Below, one piece after another: positions 10,732-18,327 of a DNA stretch of 64,000 nt (its first letter is position 1; each line of letters starts with the position of its first letter). The notes under the pieces are model-generated. The model ran no database searches. It saw only the letters and a program-made list of their open reading frames with translations, and was not told the DNA's origin. Origin of the DNA: Catellatospora vulcania (GTDB taxonomy: Bacteria; Actinomycetota; Actinomycetes; Mycobacteriales; Micromonosporaceae). The stretch is taken from assembly GCF_009720385.1 (NCBI RefSeq), contig NZ_WARX01000034.1, forward strand, positions 1 through 64,000. Reading direction: 5' to 3'. Both the position numbers and the translations under genes were made by a program.

Positions 10732-11682
10732 TCAGCCGCCGGTGGCCGAGAAGTGCATGTAGTCCTTCAGGGATCGGTAGTCGCCGCCCCACTTCCATCC
10801 GATCGCGGCGAAGGCCTGGACGGCCTCCTCGCGGGGCTGCGCCATGCCGGGCCGCACATCGGCTCGGTCGAGGTAGGCGGTGGCGAGTTCCGGCAGGACG
10901 ACCTTGCCCTTGTGGTACGGGTTCTGGAAGGGGTTGAGATCCACGGCGAGGCCGTAGGCGTGCTGGGACCAGCCCTTTCGGCCGCGTACCGATCGGCAGG
11001 CGAACACCTCGGTGGTGTTGTGGTCGCCGGTCGACGGTGCGTTTAGTTCCGCGGCACTGGAGATCCGCATCCGCTCGATCGGGAAGCCCGCGGCGAAGAG
11101 CCGCTCGAACACGGTGACCAGGTCGTCGGCCACCCGGGCGTTGGCCAGCAGCTCGCCGGTGTGCGCGCGGCCGTCGAAGCCGCGGAAGCCGACCGTGAGG
11201 TAGCGCAGGTCGGCCGCGGCGATCGGGCAGGCCTTCGTCCAGCTGGACCGGGCGAGCACGGCGGCCGGCACCGCCTGGACGGTCGCATGGAAGCGGCCGT
11301 CCGCCGGTGGCGGCAGGTCGTCGACGGTGACGATCGACCGGGTACGCAGCTCGGCCGGGGTCTCCTGGGCCGCGGCGTACCCCTGCGGCCCTGCCGGCAG
11401 CGCTCGTGTTCCCAGCCAGGACGGCGCGGCGGTGGCGTTGAGGGGGCCGCTGGGCGCAGGGCTTTGATACTCGATGCGCGCTGTCGGCGCAGCAAACGCA
11501 TTATGTGCCGCATTGTCCACTTCTGGAGCGGCCTGGACACTCGAACATCCGGCGAGGGCGTAACCCAGGAACACAGCCACGGCCAGCAGGCCCGCCGTTC
11601 GAGCGCCGCCGCGCCGCCGAGGAGCCGCATCCGTACGGGCCACGGAACAGGCGGACGGCAAGAGGACTTCGGGGGCGCGCAT
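10732..11682 (-). CDS. M15-type D-Ala-D-Ala carboxypeptidase-like lipoprotein
   Basis: This probable cell-wall peptidase is anchored outside the membrane. The N-terminus carries a signal segment ending in a lipobox, LAGC, with Cys46. The C-terminal 150 residues form an M15-like zinc domain: His241 and Asp248 in SQHAYGLAVD and His310 in DYMHFS are the expected metal ligands. The family cleaves peptide stems of peptidoglycan (DD- or LD-bonds). I chose the ATG at 11682 because TATCCT stands 7 bases upstream, a -10 box for a leaderless transcript. Alternatives at 11718 and 11721 add a non-conserved leader. The exact bond cleaved is not predictable here. Confidence 0.82.
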   Translation of the reverse strand: MRAPEVLLPSACSVARTDAAPRRRGGARTAGLLAVAVFLGYALAGCSSVQAAPEVDNAAHNAFAAPTARIEYQSPAPSGPLNATAAPSWLGTRALPAGPQGYAAAQETPAELRTRSIVTVDDLPPPADGRFHATVQAVPAAVLARSSWTKACPIAAADLRYLTVGFRGFDGRAHTGELLANARVADDLVTVFERLFAAGFPIERMRISSAAELNAPSTGDHNTTEVFACRSVRGRKGWSQHAYGLAVDLNPFQNPYHKGKVVLPELATAYLDRADVRPGMAQPREEAVQAFAAIGWKWGGDYRSLKDYMHFSATGG

Positions 11683-11689
11683 TTCGGCA

Positions 11690-11695
11690 AGGATA
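11690..11695 (-). promoter_or_regulatory. -10 box of a probable leaderless promoter
   Basis: TATCCT on the minus strand lies 7 bases upstream of the ATG at 11682, and no ribosome-binding sequence is present. It supports both the promoter and the chosen start. Confidence 0.4.
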
Positions 11696-11847
11696 GCTTT
11701 TTCCCTGATGAGCGGCATCATCGTCGCGCACCGACGCTGTGCTGACCGGGCAGGGACGGGCGCTTGCGCACGCCCCTGCGCCACGTGTCGTGCTGTTGCG
11801 GGATCCTCAACCGGTACGGGTGCGCAGGCTCCGCGCCAGGGTGGGGT

Positions 11848-12858
11848 TCATGCCGTTGCTCCGTCCGTGCCGTCCGCAGGCAGGCGGTCCGGCAGCCCGA
11901 GCCGCGGGAACCGGTCGGCGTGGAACGTGACGATCTCGGTGATCGCCCCACCGGTGACGCGCAGGACGTCGATCGTCAGCGGCAGGTACGCGCCCTCCCG
12001 CTTCCGCCGGTGGTAGAAGGCCACGGCGGGCTGCCGGTTCACGGAGGTGAGCACGGCGCGCAGGTTCCTCATGTCCTCGAAGCCGCTCTCGACCCAGTCG
12101 CCGACCACCGCGTCGCGGCCGACGTGCAGGCCCGGCGTGGGCGGCATCGAGCAGCGGACGTCGTCGCGCAGCAGCGCGGCGAGCCCGGCGATGTCCGTGG
12201 CCACGCTGGCGTCGGTGTAGCGGCGCACCAGCTCGCGCGTCCCGGCGTCCTCCTCCCCACCGGTCCAGTCCTGCCGCTCGGCGGGCAGGTGCTCGCGCAG
12301 GCCGGCGCGGGCCCGCTGCAGCGCGCTGTTCACGGAGTTGACGGAGTCCCCGAGGAGCTCCGCGACGTCCTTCGCCGGCCAGCCGACCACGTCGCGCAGG
12401 ATCAGCACGGCCCGCGGTCGCGGTGCGAGGTGCTGGACCGCGACCACGTACGCCAGCTCGATCGTCTCCCGCGCGACGGCGACGGCCTCCGGCTCGTCCG
12501 CGCCGCCGGCGGGCAGCTCGTCGAGCAGCCGGTCCGGGTAGGGCTGCAGCCACAGCACCTCCCCGCCGGTCGCGGGCTCCGGGCGGCACTTGGCGAGCAT
12601 GTCCAGGCAGGCGTTGGTGGCGATCCGGTACAGCCAGGCCCGCAACGTCGAGCGCCCCTGGAAGGTCTCCCGCCGCCGCCAGGCACGCAGGAACGTCTCC
12701 TGCACGGCGTCCTCGGCGTCCTCGAACGACCCGAGCATCCGGTAGCAGTGCACGTGCAGCTCGCGCCGGTGCCGCTCGGCCAGCCCCGAGAAAGCCGGCT
12801 CCTCGACCTCGCCCGGCCCGCTCCCGCCCGGTTCCTCCGACATCGTGTCCGCACTCAT
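11848..12858 (-). CDS. ECF sigma factor with SnoaL-like C-terminal domain
   Basis: This is an RNA polymerase sigma factor of 336 residues. Region 2 holds the HCYRMLGSFEDAEDAVQETF and WLYRIATNACLD motifs. Region 4 is the helix-turn-helix near LAPRPRAVLILRDVVGWPAKDVAELL. About 120 further residues form an NTF2/SnoaL-like domain (SMPPTPGLHVGRDAV, AFYHRR). This architecture is that of the large SigJ/TIGR02960-like ECF groups, in which the C-terminal domain takes the place of a separate anti-sigma factor. The start ATG at 12858 has GGAAGGA 7 bases upstream; a longer frame to 12906 lacks such a site. No anti-sigma gene is adjacent. The regulon is unknown. Confidence 0.9.
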   Translation of the reverse strand: MSADTMSEEPGGSGPGEVEEPAFSGLAERHRRELHVHCYRMLGSFEDAEDAVQETFLRAWRRRETFQGRSTLRAWLYRIATNACLDMLAKCRPEPATGGEVLWLQPYPDRLLDELPAGGADEPEAVAVARETIELAYVVAVQHLAPRPRAVLILRDVVGWPAKDVAELLGDSVNSVNSALQRARAGLREHLPAERQDWTGGEEDAGTRELVRRYTDASVATDIAGLAALLRDDVRCSMPPTPGLHVGRDAVVGDWVESGFEDMRNLRAVLTSVNRQPAVAFYHRRKREGAYLPLTIDVLRVTGGAITEIVTFHADRFPRLGLPDRLPADGTDGATA

Positions 12859-13160
12859 CACGTCATCCTTCCGCCTCATCATGTCTGTCGTAGGTGTGAC
12901 GGGCACCGGCGCGAAAACTCATCACCAGGGCCGGTCGGCACGGCTGATCCAGTGCGGATCCGCGGGCAGGCACGACGCCGCGTGGCCAGGAGGGCGCGGC
13001 TTCCCGACGTCGACAGAGACCGCTCGTCCGGCATTGCGCTCCACCCTGCCACTGTCGGCGCCCCTGTGACCTGATCGAGATAAGCGGCCGCACCCCTTCT
13101 GACAAGATCCAGGTAGGCTCCCGGCCGTCGGGCAAGCCGCACGTCCCCGGGAGACGAGAA
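12859..13160. other. Divergent intergenic region
   Basis: About 300 bases between the sigma factor (minus) and the lipoprotein (plus) must hold both promoters. I found GGGAGA ahead of the ATG at 13161 and no long repeat. No convincing -35/-10 pair stands out. Confidence 0.45.
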
Positions 13161-13919
13161 ATGACCATCAAACGGGCCGCGGCGGCGGTGGTCTTCGCCA
13201 TCGCAGTCGGCATGCTCGCCACCGGATGTGGCGGCACCCCGGCTGCGCCACCCGCGGCGCCCAGCGCGTCGCCGTCGCCCACCCCGGCCGCGATCGACCT
13301 GCTCACCGCCGCCGCCGACAAGCTGCGTGCCACCACCGCGTCGTTCACCGCCGACATGACCGGCGAATTCGCCATCACCGGCGCCGGCCGGTTCGACGGC
13401 GTCTCCGGCGACGCCACCTCCACCACCACGGTCGCCGTCGACGGCCGCAAGAACAGCCTCGAGCTGACCCGCATCCGCGGCGACCTGTGGATCAAGACCA
13501 CCGGCAGCGGCGCCTGGCTGCACACCGACGTGGACAAGGTAGACCCGGCCGGATCCCTGCACCGCTCGCTCGCCGACCCCACCGGCGCCGACAAGCTGCT
13601 GCGCGCCGCGGTCGACGTGGGCCGCAGCGCGGACGGCGTACTGCTCGGCAAGCTCGACATGACCACATCGCCCTTGCTGCCCTCCGGTCTGCCTGCCGCG
13701 GCCGCGGCCGCGGCCAAGCAGGTGTCCTTCCAGGCCAGGCTCGACGCCGAGGGCCGGCTGACGCAGCTGGCGATCGACCTGCGCTACGTGCTGCGCTCAC
13801 CGCGCGACGGCAGCGGTGTCCTGGTCATCGAGTTCACCGACTTCGGCAAGCCCCTCGGCCTCACCCCGCCCACCGGCAAAATCGTCGAAGCGGACAAGGG
13901 TGCGCTGGCCCGGCTCTGA
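13161..13919 (+). CDS. LppX/LprG-like lipoprotein
   Basis: This exported lipoprotein has 252 residues. The lipobox ATGC gives Cys23 as the lipidated residue, followed by an Ala/Pro/Ser linker. The rest shows alternating beta strands with SFTADMTGEF, LWIKTTGSGAWLHTDVDKVDP and a final EFTDFGKP strand. This is the half-barrel pattern of LolA/LppX_LprAFG-type carriers that bind lipids or lipoglycans. It begins at an ATG with GGGAGACGAGAA upstream. An Ala-rich helix near residues 178-188 is low complexity. The ligand is unknown. It stands apart from the T7SS-like unit 110 bases downstream. Confidence 0.75.
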   Translation: MTIKRAAAAVVFAIAVGMLATGCGGTPAAPPAAPSASPSPTPAAIDLLTAAADKLRATTASFTADMTGEFAITGAGRFDGVSGDATSTTTVAVDGRKNSLELTRIRGDLWIKTTGSGAWLHTDVDKVDPAGSLHRSLADPTGADKLLRAAVDVGRSADGVLLGKLDMTTSPLLPSGLPAAAAAAAKQVSFQARLDAEGRLTQLAIDLRYVLRSPRDGSGVLVIEFTDFGKPLGLTPPTGKIVEADKGALARL

Positions 13920-14016
13920 CCCCGGTCTCGAGACGCTGCCTGCGCCCGTGGCGCTGGAGCACCGCCGGCGCACACCCCGCGTTCCGGCAGGGGTGGAGCG
14001 CGGTGCGGCGGCGTTG

Positions 14017-14022
14017 TAGGGT
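14017..14022 (+). promoter_or_regulatory. -10 box, leaderless promoter of the toxin unit
   Basis: TAGGGT lies 6 bases before the ATG at 14029, and no ribosome-binding site is present. Transcription should start at or next to the start codon. Confidence 0.5.
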
Positions 14023-14028
14023 GCCTGC

Positions 14029-14358
14029 ATGAGCGGGGAGGTACGGGCCGATCCGGTCGAGCTGGCACGGGTCGCACAGTCCTGTCTGGACAGCTCGCAG
14101 GATCTCGCGACGGCACTGCGCACCATCAGGGCTGACGCGGTGCTGTCCACGTCCGACTTCGGCAATGTGACCAACGCGGCCAGGCAGAGCGAGGCCTACC
14201 ACCGTGTGGAGGGCAGCGCGGGCACGGCCACCGAGCGGCTGGTCACCGTGCTCGAGGTGGACAACGAGAGCCTGCTGCGGGTGGCCTTCGCCTACCAGCA
14301 GGCGGATGAGGAAGCCGAGCGCAAGCTGCGGCAGAAGCACCGCAACATTCCGATCTGA
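14029..14358 (+). CDS. EspC/WXG100-like type VII secretion partner protein
   Basis: This small helical protein has 109 residues, no signal peptide and no cysteines beyond one near residue 19. It is predicted as two long amphipathic helices with a charged tail (ADEEAERKLRQKHR). It matches the EspC/DUF2580-like group of excreted ESX proteins: a VDPVEL-type start (here ADPVELARVA) and a central break near SDFGNV. Such proteins are often the first gene of a cassette and help export the large partner. The gene is probably leaderless. The next gene starts 16 bases after its stop with a good ribosome-binding site, so they form an operon. No ESX core gene (EccC, EccD, MycP) is in the window. Confidence 0.75.
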   Translation: MSGEVRADPVELARVAQSCLDSSQDLATALRTIRADAVLSTSDFGNVTNAARQSEAYHRVEGSAGTATERLVTVLEVDNESLLRVAFAYQQADEEAERKLRQKHRNIPI

Positions 14359-14374
14359 CCACGGGAGGTCGCCG

Positions 14375-16186
14375 ATGGGAATCCCACCGGAAGACCAGGA
14401 GCACTTCCCGCCGATCACGGCGGCCGAATCGACCTGGAAGCTGCACGCGAACCCGGGGCGGATCAACAGTGCCGCCTCGGCGTGGCGACGGTTCGGCAAG
14501 TCTGCCACGTCGCTGGGCGACGACATCGACGCGGACGCCAAGAAACTGGTCGGCTCCCAGTGGTCGGGCCCGGCCCGCGACAGCTATGTCAGCCACAAGA
14601 CCAAGGTGGTGTCCAGCGTCGACGCGCTGCAGGACAACGCGGGCAAGCTCGCCGGCCACCTTGAGGGCATAGCCGATCTGCTCCAGCGCTACCAGGGGCT
14701 GCTCGACGCCGAGTACGACAAGGTGAAGTTCCGCGACGTCGGCGGCACGTTCCATCCGCGCAGCGCGGAGGAGCAGAAGCTGATCGGCGACACCGTGGCC
14801 GAGGCCGTCAAGCTGCGCAAGGAGCTGGAGCAGGCGCTCGACCAGAAGGTCAGCGGTTTCGACAAGTCGGCCTGGGACACCATCGCCACCGACTGGGGCG
14901 CGATCGCCACCGGCACCACCGACCCGTTCACGCTTCCCCCCGAGGCGACAGACGGCGTCTCGGTGATCATGGTGGACGGCCGGGCGGTCGTGAACACCGG
15001 CACCGGGAACGACGACGTCAAGGTCAGGATCGACCCGAAGACCGGTGACGTCATCGTGACCGTCAACGGCTCGGACTACTACTACCCGCCGGGCACCCCG
15101 GTCACCATCCGCGGCGGCGAGGGCAACGACACCATCGAGGTCCCCAAGGGCTCCAACATCAGCGTGACGCTCCTCGGCGGAGCAGGAAACGACACTCTCC
15201 GCGGCGGCGACGGCGCTGAGAAGATCTTCGGTGGGCGCGGAACGGACGACCTCTACGGCGGCCGGAGCGACGACTACATCTCCGGCGGCGCCGGCATCGA
15301 CTACATCGACGGGCAGGACGGAAACGACGTGCTGTCCGGCGGGTCCGGCCAGGACACCCTGTACGGCCTGGGCGGTGACGACCAGCTGTCCGGCGGCGAG
15401 GACGACGACTACCTCGAAGGCGCGAAGGGCAACGACTCGCTGCACGGCGGCACCGGCAACGACGTGCTGTCCGGCGGCCACGGCGACGACAGGCTCGCCG
15501 GCGGCACCGGCGACGACGTCTACTACGGCGGGCACGGCAAGGACAGCATCATCGCAGGCGGCGGCCGCGACACCGCGTACCGGCAGGACGAGGACACCGT
15601 CGACGGCGTGGCCTCCGATGTCAAGGTCGAGATCAGCGACAAGGCGCAGTTCATCAAGATCGAGGGCTCCGACGAGTTCAAGGAACGGGTGCTGGCCGAC
15701 CTCGACATGTACCGCGCCTCACCGACCGGCCAGCAGATGCTGGAAAACCTCCAGGACAAGCGCGACCCGAACTTCTGGCTCGGCGAGAACACGCTGACCA
15801 TCAAGGAACTCAGCGACGAGAACGGCTACGCCAGCAAAGGCCACAAGCTCGCCAACTCGGACTCCGTCATCCAGTACAACCCCGCCTTCACCTTCGACTC
15901 CGAGCGCGGCCGGCCGTCGGTGGTGCTGTACCACGAGCTCGGGCACGTCTACGACTACTGGAACGACACCTTCCAGGAGGAGACGATCGCCGGCGGGCCC
16001 GACGACGGCATCAAGAAGGGCGAGCGGCAGGCGGCGGGGCTGCCCTTCGACCACGACGACGACTCCTCGACGCCGGACCAGATCGACCCCGACCACCCGA
16101 TCCAGTACACCGAGAACGGGCTACGCCGCGAGATGGGCATGCGCGACCGCGACACCTACCGCACCTACTCGGGGGACGGCTGGTGA
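14375..16186 (+). CDS. T7SS-type polymorphic toxin: WXG-like head, RTX repeats, M91-like metallopeptidase
   Basis: This modular exported protein has 603 residues. Residues 1 to about 200 are helical with a W-S-G turn at 63-65 and no Sec signal, as in LXG/WXG-type substrates of type VII secretion. Residues about 245-402 carry a run of glycine-rich nonapeptide RTX units (GGxGNDxLx and variants such as GGRGTDDLYGG), which bind calcium and fold outside the cell. The C-terminal domain has the zinc motif HELGH at 520-524 in a setting (VVLYHELGHVYDYW) like M91 peptidases, the family of the type III effector NleD. GGGAGG at 14363-14368 sets the ATG. The stop overlaps the next gene. I infer a secreted toxin with a protease warhead; its target is unknown. 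Confidence 0.85.
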   Translation: MGIPPEDQEHFPPITAAESTWKLHANPGRINSAASAWRRFGKSATSLGDDIDADAKKLVGSQWSGPARDSYVSHKTKVVSSVDALQDNAGKLAGHLEGIADLLQRYQGLLDAEYDKVKFRDVGGTFHPRSAEEQKLIGDTVAEAVKLRKELEQALDQKVSGFDKSAWDTIATDWGAIATGTTDPFTLPPEATDGVSVIMVDGRAVVNTGTGNDDVKVRIDPKTGDVIVTVNGSDYYYPPGTPVTIRGGEGNDTIEVPKGSNISVTLLGGAGNDTLRGGDGAEKIFGGRGTDDLYGGRSDDYISGGAGIDYIDGQDGNDVLSGGSGQDTLYGLGGDDQLSGGEDDDYLEGAKGNDSLHGGTGNDVLSGGHGDDRLAGGTGDDVYYGGHGKDSIIAGGGRDTAYRQDEDTVDGVASDVKVEISDKAQFIKIEGSDEFKERVLADLDMYRASPTGQQMLENLQDKRDPNFWLGENTLTIKELSDENGYASKGHKLANSDSVIQYNPAFTFDSERGRPSVVLYHELGHVYDYWNDTFQEETIAGGPDDGIKKGERQAAGLPFDHDDDSSTPDQIDPDHPIQYTENGLRREMGMRDRDTYRTYSGDGW

Positions 16187-16755
16187 CGAGAACGTGCCGC
16201 ACCGCCGGCCTGCTGCTCGTCTCGGCGGTGCTGGCCGCCTGCTCGGGCGACCCGGACCTGGACCTGACGGTGCGGACAGCCGTCGCCGGCGGCGACGTCA
16301 CGGTCGAATACACCCTGGCCAACCAGTCCGAAACGCCGGTGGTGCTCTACGACGGAGGGTGGACCGATCCGCAGCAGCCCGGCTGGTCGCGCGGGCCCAT
16401 GGAGGTCAGCGTCCGCGACGACGGGGTGATCGAGCTGGCCAAGCGCATCATCCACCCCTGCCAGACCCCGGACACCAGCGACTGCGGCGGCGCACGCGAA
16501 CCCACCGAGCGGATTCGCGGCTCCGTGCTCGAGCCCGGTGCCAGCAGCTCGGGCAGTTTCCGGGTGCCGCTTCAGGTGGAGCCCGATCATCCGGCGTCCG
16601 CCCAGCGCACGCCGATCCCGCTGGCCGGGCGGAAGGTGGTCTTCTGCATCGGGTTCACCGAGGTGACCGACGACAACCCGCCCGCGGCAGCTGGGCTCTA
16701 CCCGCCCGCAAGCCCGCAGACCATCCTCTGCGGTGAGCCGTTCGAGGTGCCGTGA
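16183..16755 (+). CDS. Lipoprotein, candidate immunity protein
   Basis: This exported lipoprotein has 190 residues; the lipobox LAAC gives Cys20 as the anchor. The rest is beta-rich, with VTVEYTLANQSETPVVLYD resembling an Ig-like or copper-chaperone-like beta sandwich. Four further cysteines (in HPCQ, DCGG, VFCIG and ILCG) could pair. The GTG start lies in the stop of the toxin gene (4-base overlap), so translation is coupled. A lipoprotein held on the outer face of the membrane, made with an exported peptidase toxin, fits an immunity role, but I recognise no known immunity family. It could instead aid secretion. Confidence 0.7.
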   Translation: MTRTCRTAGLLLVSAVLAACSGDPDLDLTVRTAVAGGDVTVEYTLANQSETPVVLYDGGWTDPQQPGWSRGPMEVSVRDDGVIELAKRIIHPCQTPDTSDCGGAREPTERIRGSVLEPGASSSGSFRVPLQVEPDHPASAQRTPIPLAGRKVVFCIGFTEVTDDNPPAAAGLYPPASPQTILCGEPFEVP

Positions 16756-17264
16756 CGCTCGCCGGCCCGCGTTCGTGTGTTGTCGCCTCCCGCGACCTGG
16801 ATGCCGACCTGTCCGCTGCGACATGCGGCCAGGCCGGCATTCATCGCGATGGCTGACATCAACGACCTCCCCCGGGCACGCTGGCCAAGACACGGCATCT
16901 ATCCCCGGCCCCGGCCCTGAGATCCACGACCAGACGCAGTTCGCCTGGCCCACGCACAGCCGCTCACCAGCCCTGGCCCGCCTGATCAGGACCGCCGTAC
17001 AGCTCGAATCTCCCCGGTAGAGCCCTGCCCCTCGGCCTTACGGTGGATCTTCGCCCAGCGGCTCACCGGCCGCAGCGCCGGCGGCATCGCCCGCGAATTC
17101 AAACCACACCACGACACACCGCCCTGCCGGTGCGGGAATACGTAGATCGCACTGGGCTCAGTCTGTCCTTGCATACCAGTGCAATTGCTCCCAAATGCGA
17201 TAGGAGCCGCTTGACACGATTTGGTATGCTGCGCTCTCTGTCATCCACAAAGGAGAGACGCCGA
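16756..17264. other. Intergenic region with decayed sequence
   Basis: About 510 bases have no intact gene. Short open frames here are unlike actinomycete proteins. A recombinase-like fragment is at 17038-17100. A TTGACA at 17211 and a TATGCT at 17225 lie ahead of the next gene but are only 8 bases apart, so they do not form one classical promoter. GC content falls visibly from about 17100 onward. Confidence 0.5.
17038..17100 (+). pseudogene. Fragment resembling a serine recombinase
   Basis: In one frame this stretch reads LRWIFAQRLTGRSAGGIAREF. That strongly recalls the R-W-I-F-x-x-R-L-x-G-x-S-x-x-x-I-A-R-x-L block after the catalytic domain of actinomycete large serine recombinases. The frame is interrupted on both sides and no catalytic domain is present. 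I read it as a remnant of a mobile element. The match is from memory and very short. Confidence 0.4.
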
Positions 17265-18155
17265 GTGAAGAAACTGTTAAGCGTCGCGTCCGTGTTGGCA
17301 CTCTCAACCGGAATTGCCATTGCCTCGACAACGTCGGCCTACGCGGCTACGAACAGGAGCGGGGCGGAACAGCTGAACATACCGGACAGCAGCGCTTGCA
17401 AGGCAGGTCGCACGGTCCTGCAAGGCATGGTCGCCGGGCCAGGCGGCCAGCTTTACATCGTTTTCACCAAGGCAGCCGGCGCGGAGCCGGTCCTGTCCAG
17501 GTGGCTGCGCGACGGCTCAACCTGGGATGGCGCCAGCTGGATCTGCGCCGGGGCGCCGACTTCCATTCCCACACTCGGCCACGGTAACGACCTTGCTTAC
17601 AATGCAAACTATCTGAGCCAGGGCCCGGCCTTGATTGCCACCCAGGGAAGTCAATCCGCGTATCCGAGCGACAAGGTGACAATCGTGCGCCTGAACGCCG
17701 ACGGGTCCATTGGCACAAGCGCGGAAGTGCGTCTGCCGGTAGGCAACATCAGCGGCCTCTGCTACAGCTCGACAGCAGCCGGCGGGGCCGGCAAGTATGC
17801 CGCCAGACGGCTGGGCAGCCTGTGGACCCATCCCGGTTCCGGTGCGCTCACGAGTGGATGGACGCTGGTTAAGAGCAACCTGACGAGTCACGACAATCGT
17901 TCGGACCAGGGCATTGACTGCTCCGAAAACTATATCTGGAACACCAAGTCGATCAACGACTCCACGCCGGCGACCGGGTGGAACTGGGTGTACCAGTACA
18001 ACTGGTCCGGAGGCGATGTGGAGAGCGACATCGGAGTTCCGGGGAACAACCTGACCGACGAGATCGAAGACATCACCCACGTGGGGAGCGAGTTCTTCGT
18101 CGCCATCAACCGAAACGGCGGTAGCGCCGACTCCGTGAAGGTCTTCACCGAGTAG
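17265..18155 (+). CDS. Secreted helveticin J/TagC-like protein, paralogue of the one at 8696 (tentative)
   Basis: This exported protein has 296 residues and a signal peptide of about 29 residues (MKKLLSVASVLALSTGIAIA, cut near SAYA). AGGAGAG upstream fixes the GTG start at 17265. It shares a LGHGNDL motif and a near-terminal EIEDITHVGSEFFVAINR segment with the protein at 8696-9640, in the same order, so both belong to one propeller-like family. Codon use is less GC-biased than in neighbouring genes (for example GTTAAGCGT and TTGATTGCC), and the GC content of the leader is low. This suggests more recent acquisition, possibly linked to the recombinase remnant upstream. The function is unknown; relatives include class III bacteriocins. 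Confidence 0.72.
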   Translation: MKKLLSVASVLALSTGIAIASTTSAYAATNRSGAEQLNIPDSSACKAGRTVLQGMVAGPGGQLYIVFTKAAGAEPVLSRWLRDGSTWDGASWICAGAPTSIPTLGHGNDLAYNANYLSQGPALIATQGSQSAYPSDKVTIVRLNADGSIGTSAEVRLPVGNISGLCYSSTAAGGAGKYAARRLGSLWTHPGSGALTSGWTLVKSNLTSHDNRSDQGIDCSENYIWNTKSINDSTPATGWNWVYQYNWSGGDVESDIGVPGNNLTDEIEDITHVGSEFFVAINRNGGSADSVKVFTE

Positions 18156-18282
18156 ACCTCGACGCGGGGTCGGTCCGGGCCATCGCAGCGACCGCCAGGC
18201 CGACAGCCTCATCGATGGTCGGAGCCGGCCCTCGCTCCGTGTCCGGGGTTCCGGGCCGGCTCCGTGAAGTGTGAGGTGACAC

Positions 18283-18318
18283 GCCGGGTGTGGCATGGCG
18301 GCACACGCCACGCCCGGC
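18283..18318. terminator. Bidirectional hairpin between convergent genes
   Basis: Twelve-base arms (18283-18294 and 18307-18318, one G-U pair) with a 12-base loop lie between the stop codons of two convergent genes. The hairpin can serve both strands. Confidence 0.5.
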
Positions 18319-18327
18319 AGGCCGGTC

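Noticed and set aside
14243-15535. Frame antisense to the RTX region
   Set aside because: It is a Val/Ala/Gly-rich mirror of the repeat DNA with no motif.
15110-15580. Repeated sequence considered as a CRISPR-like array
   Set aside because: The period is short and in frame and encodes glycine-rich RTX nonapeptides. There are no unique spacers.
17211-17230. TTGACA and TATGCT as a promoter for the gene at 17265
   Set aside because: They are only 8 bases apart, too close for one promoter. Either alone could be part of one, but no matching partner was found.
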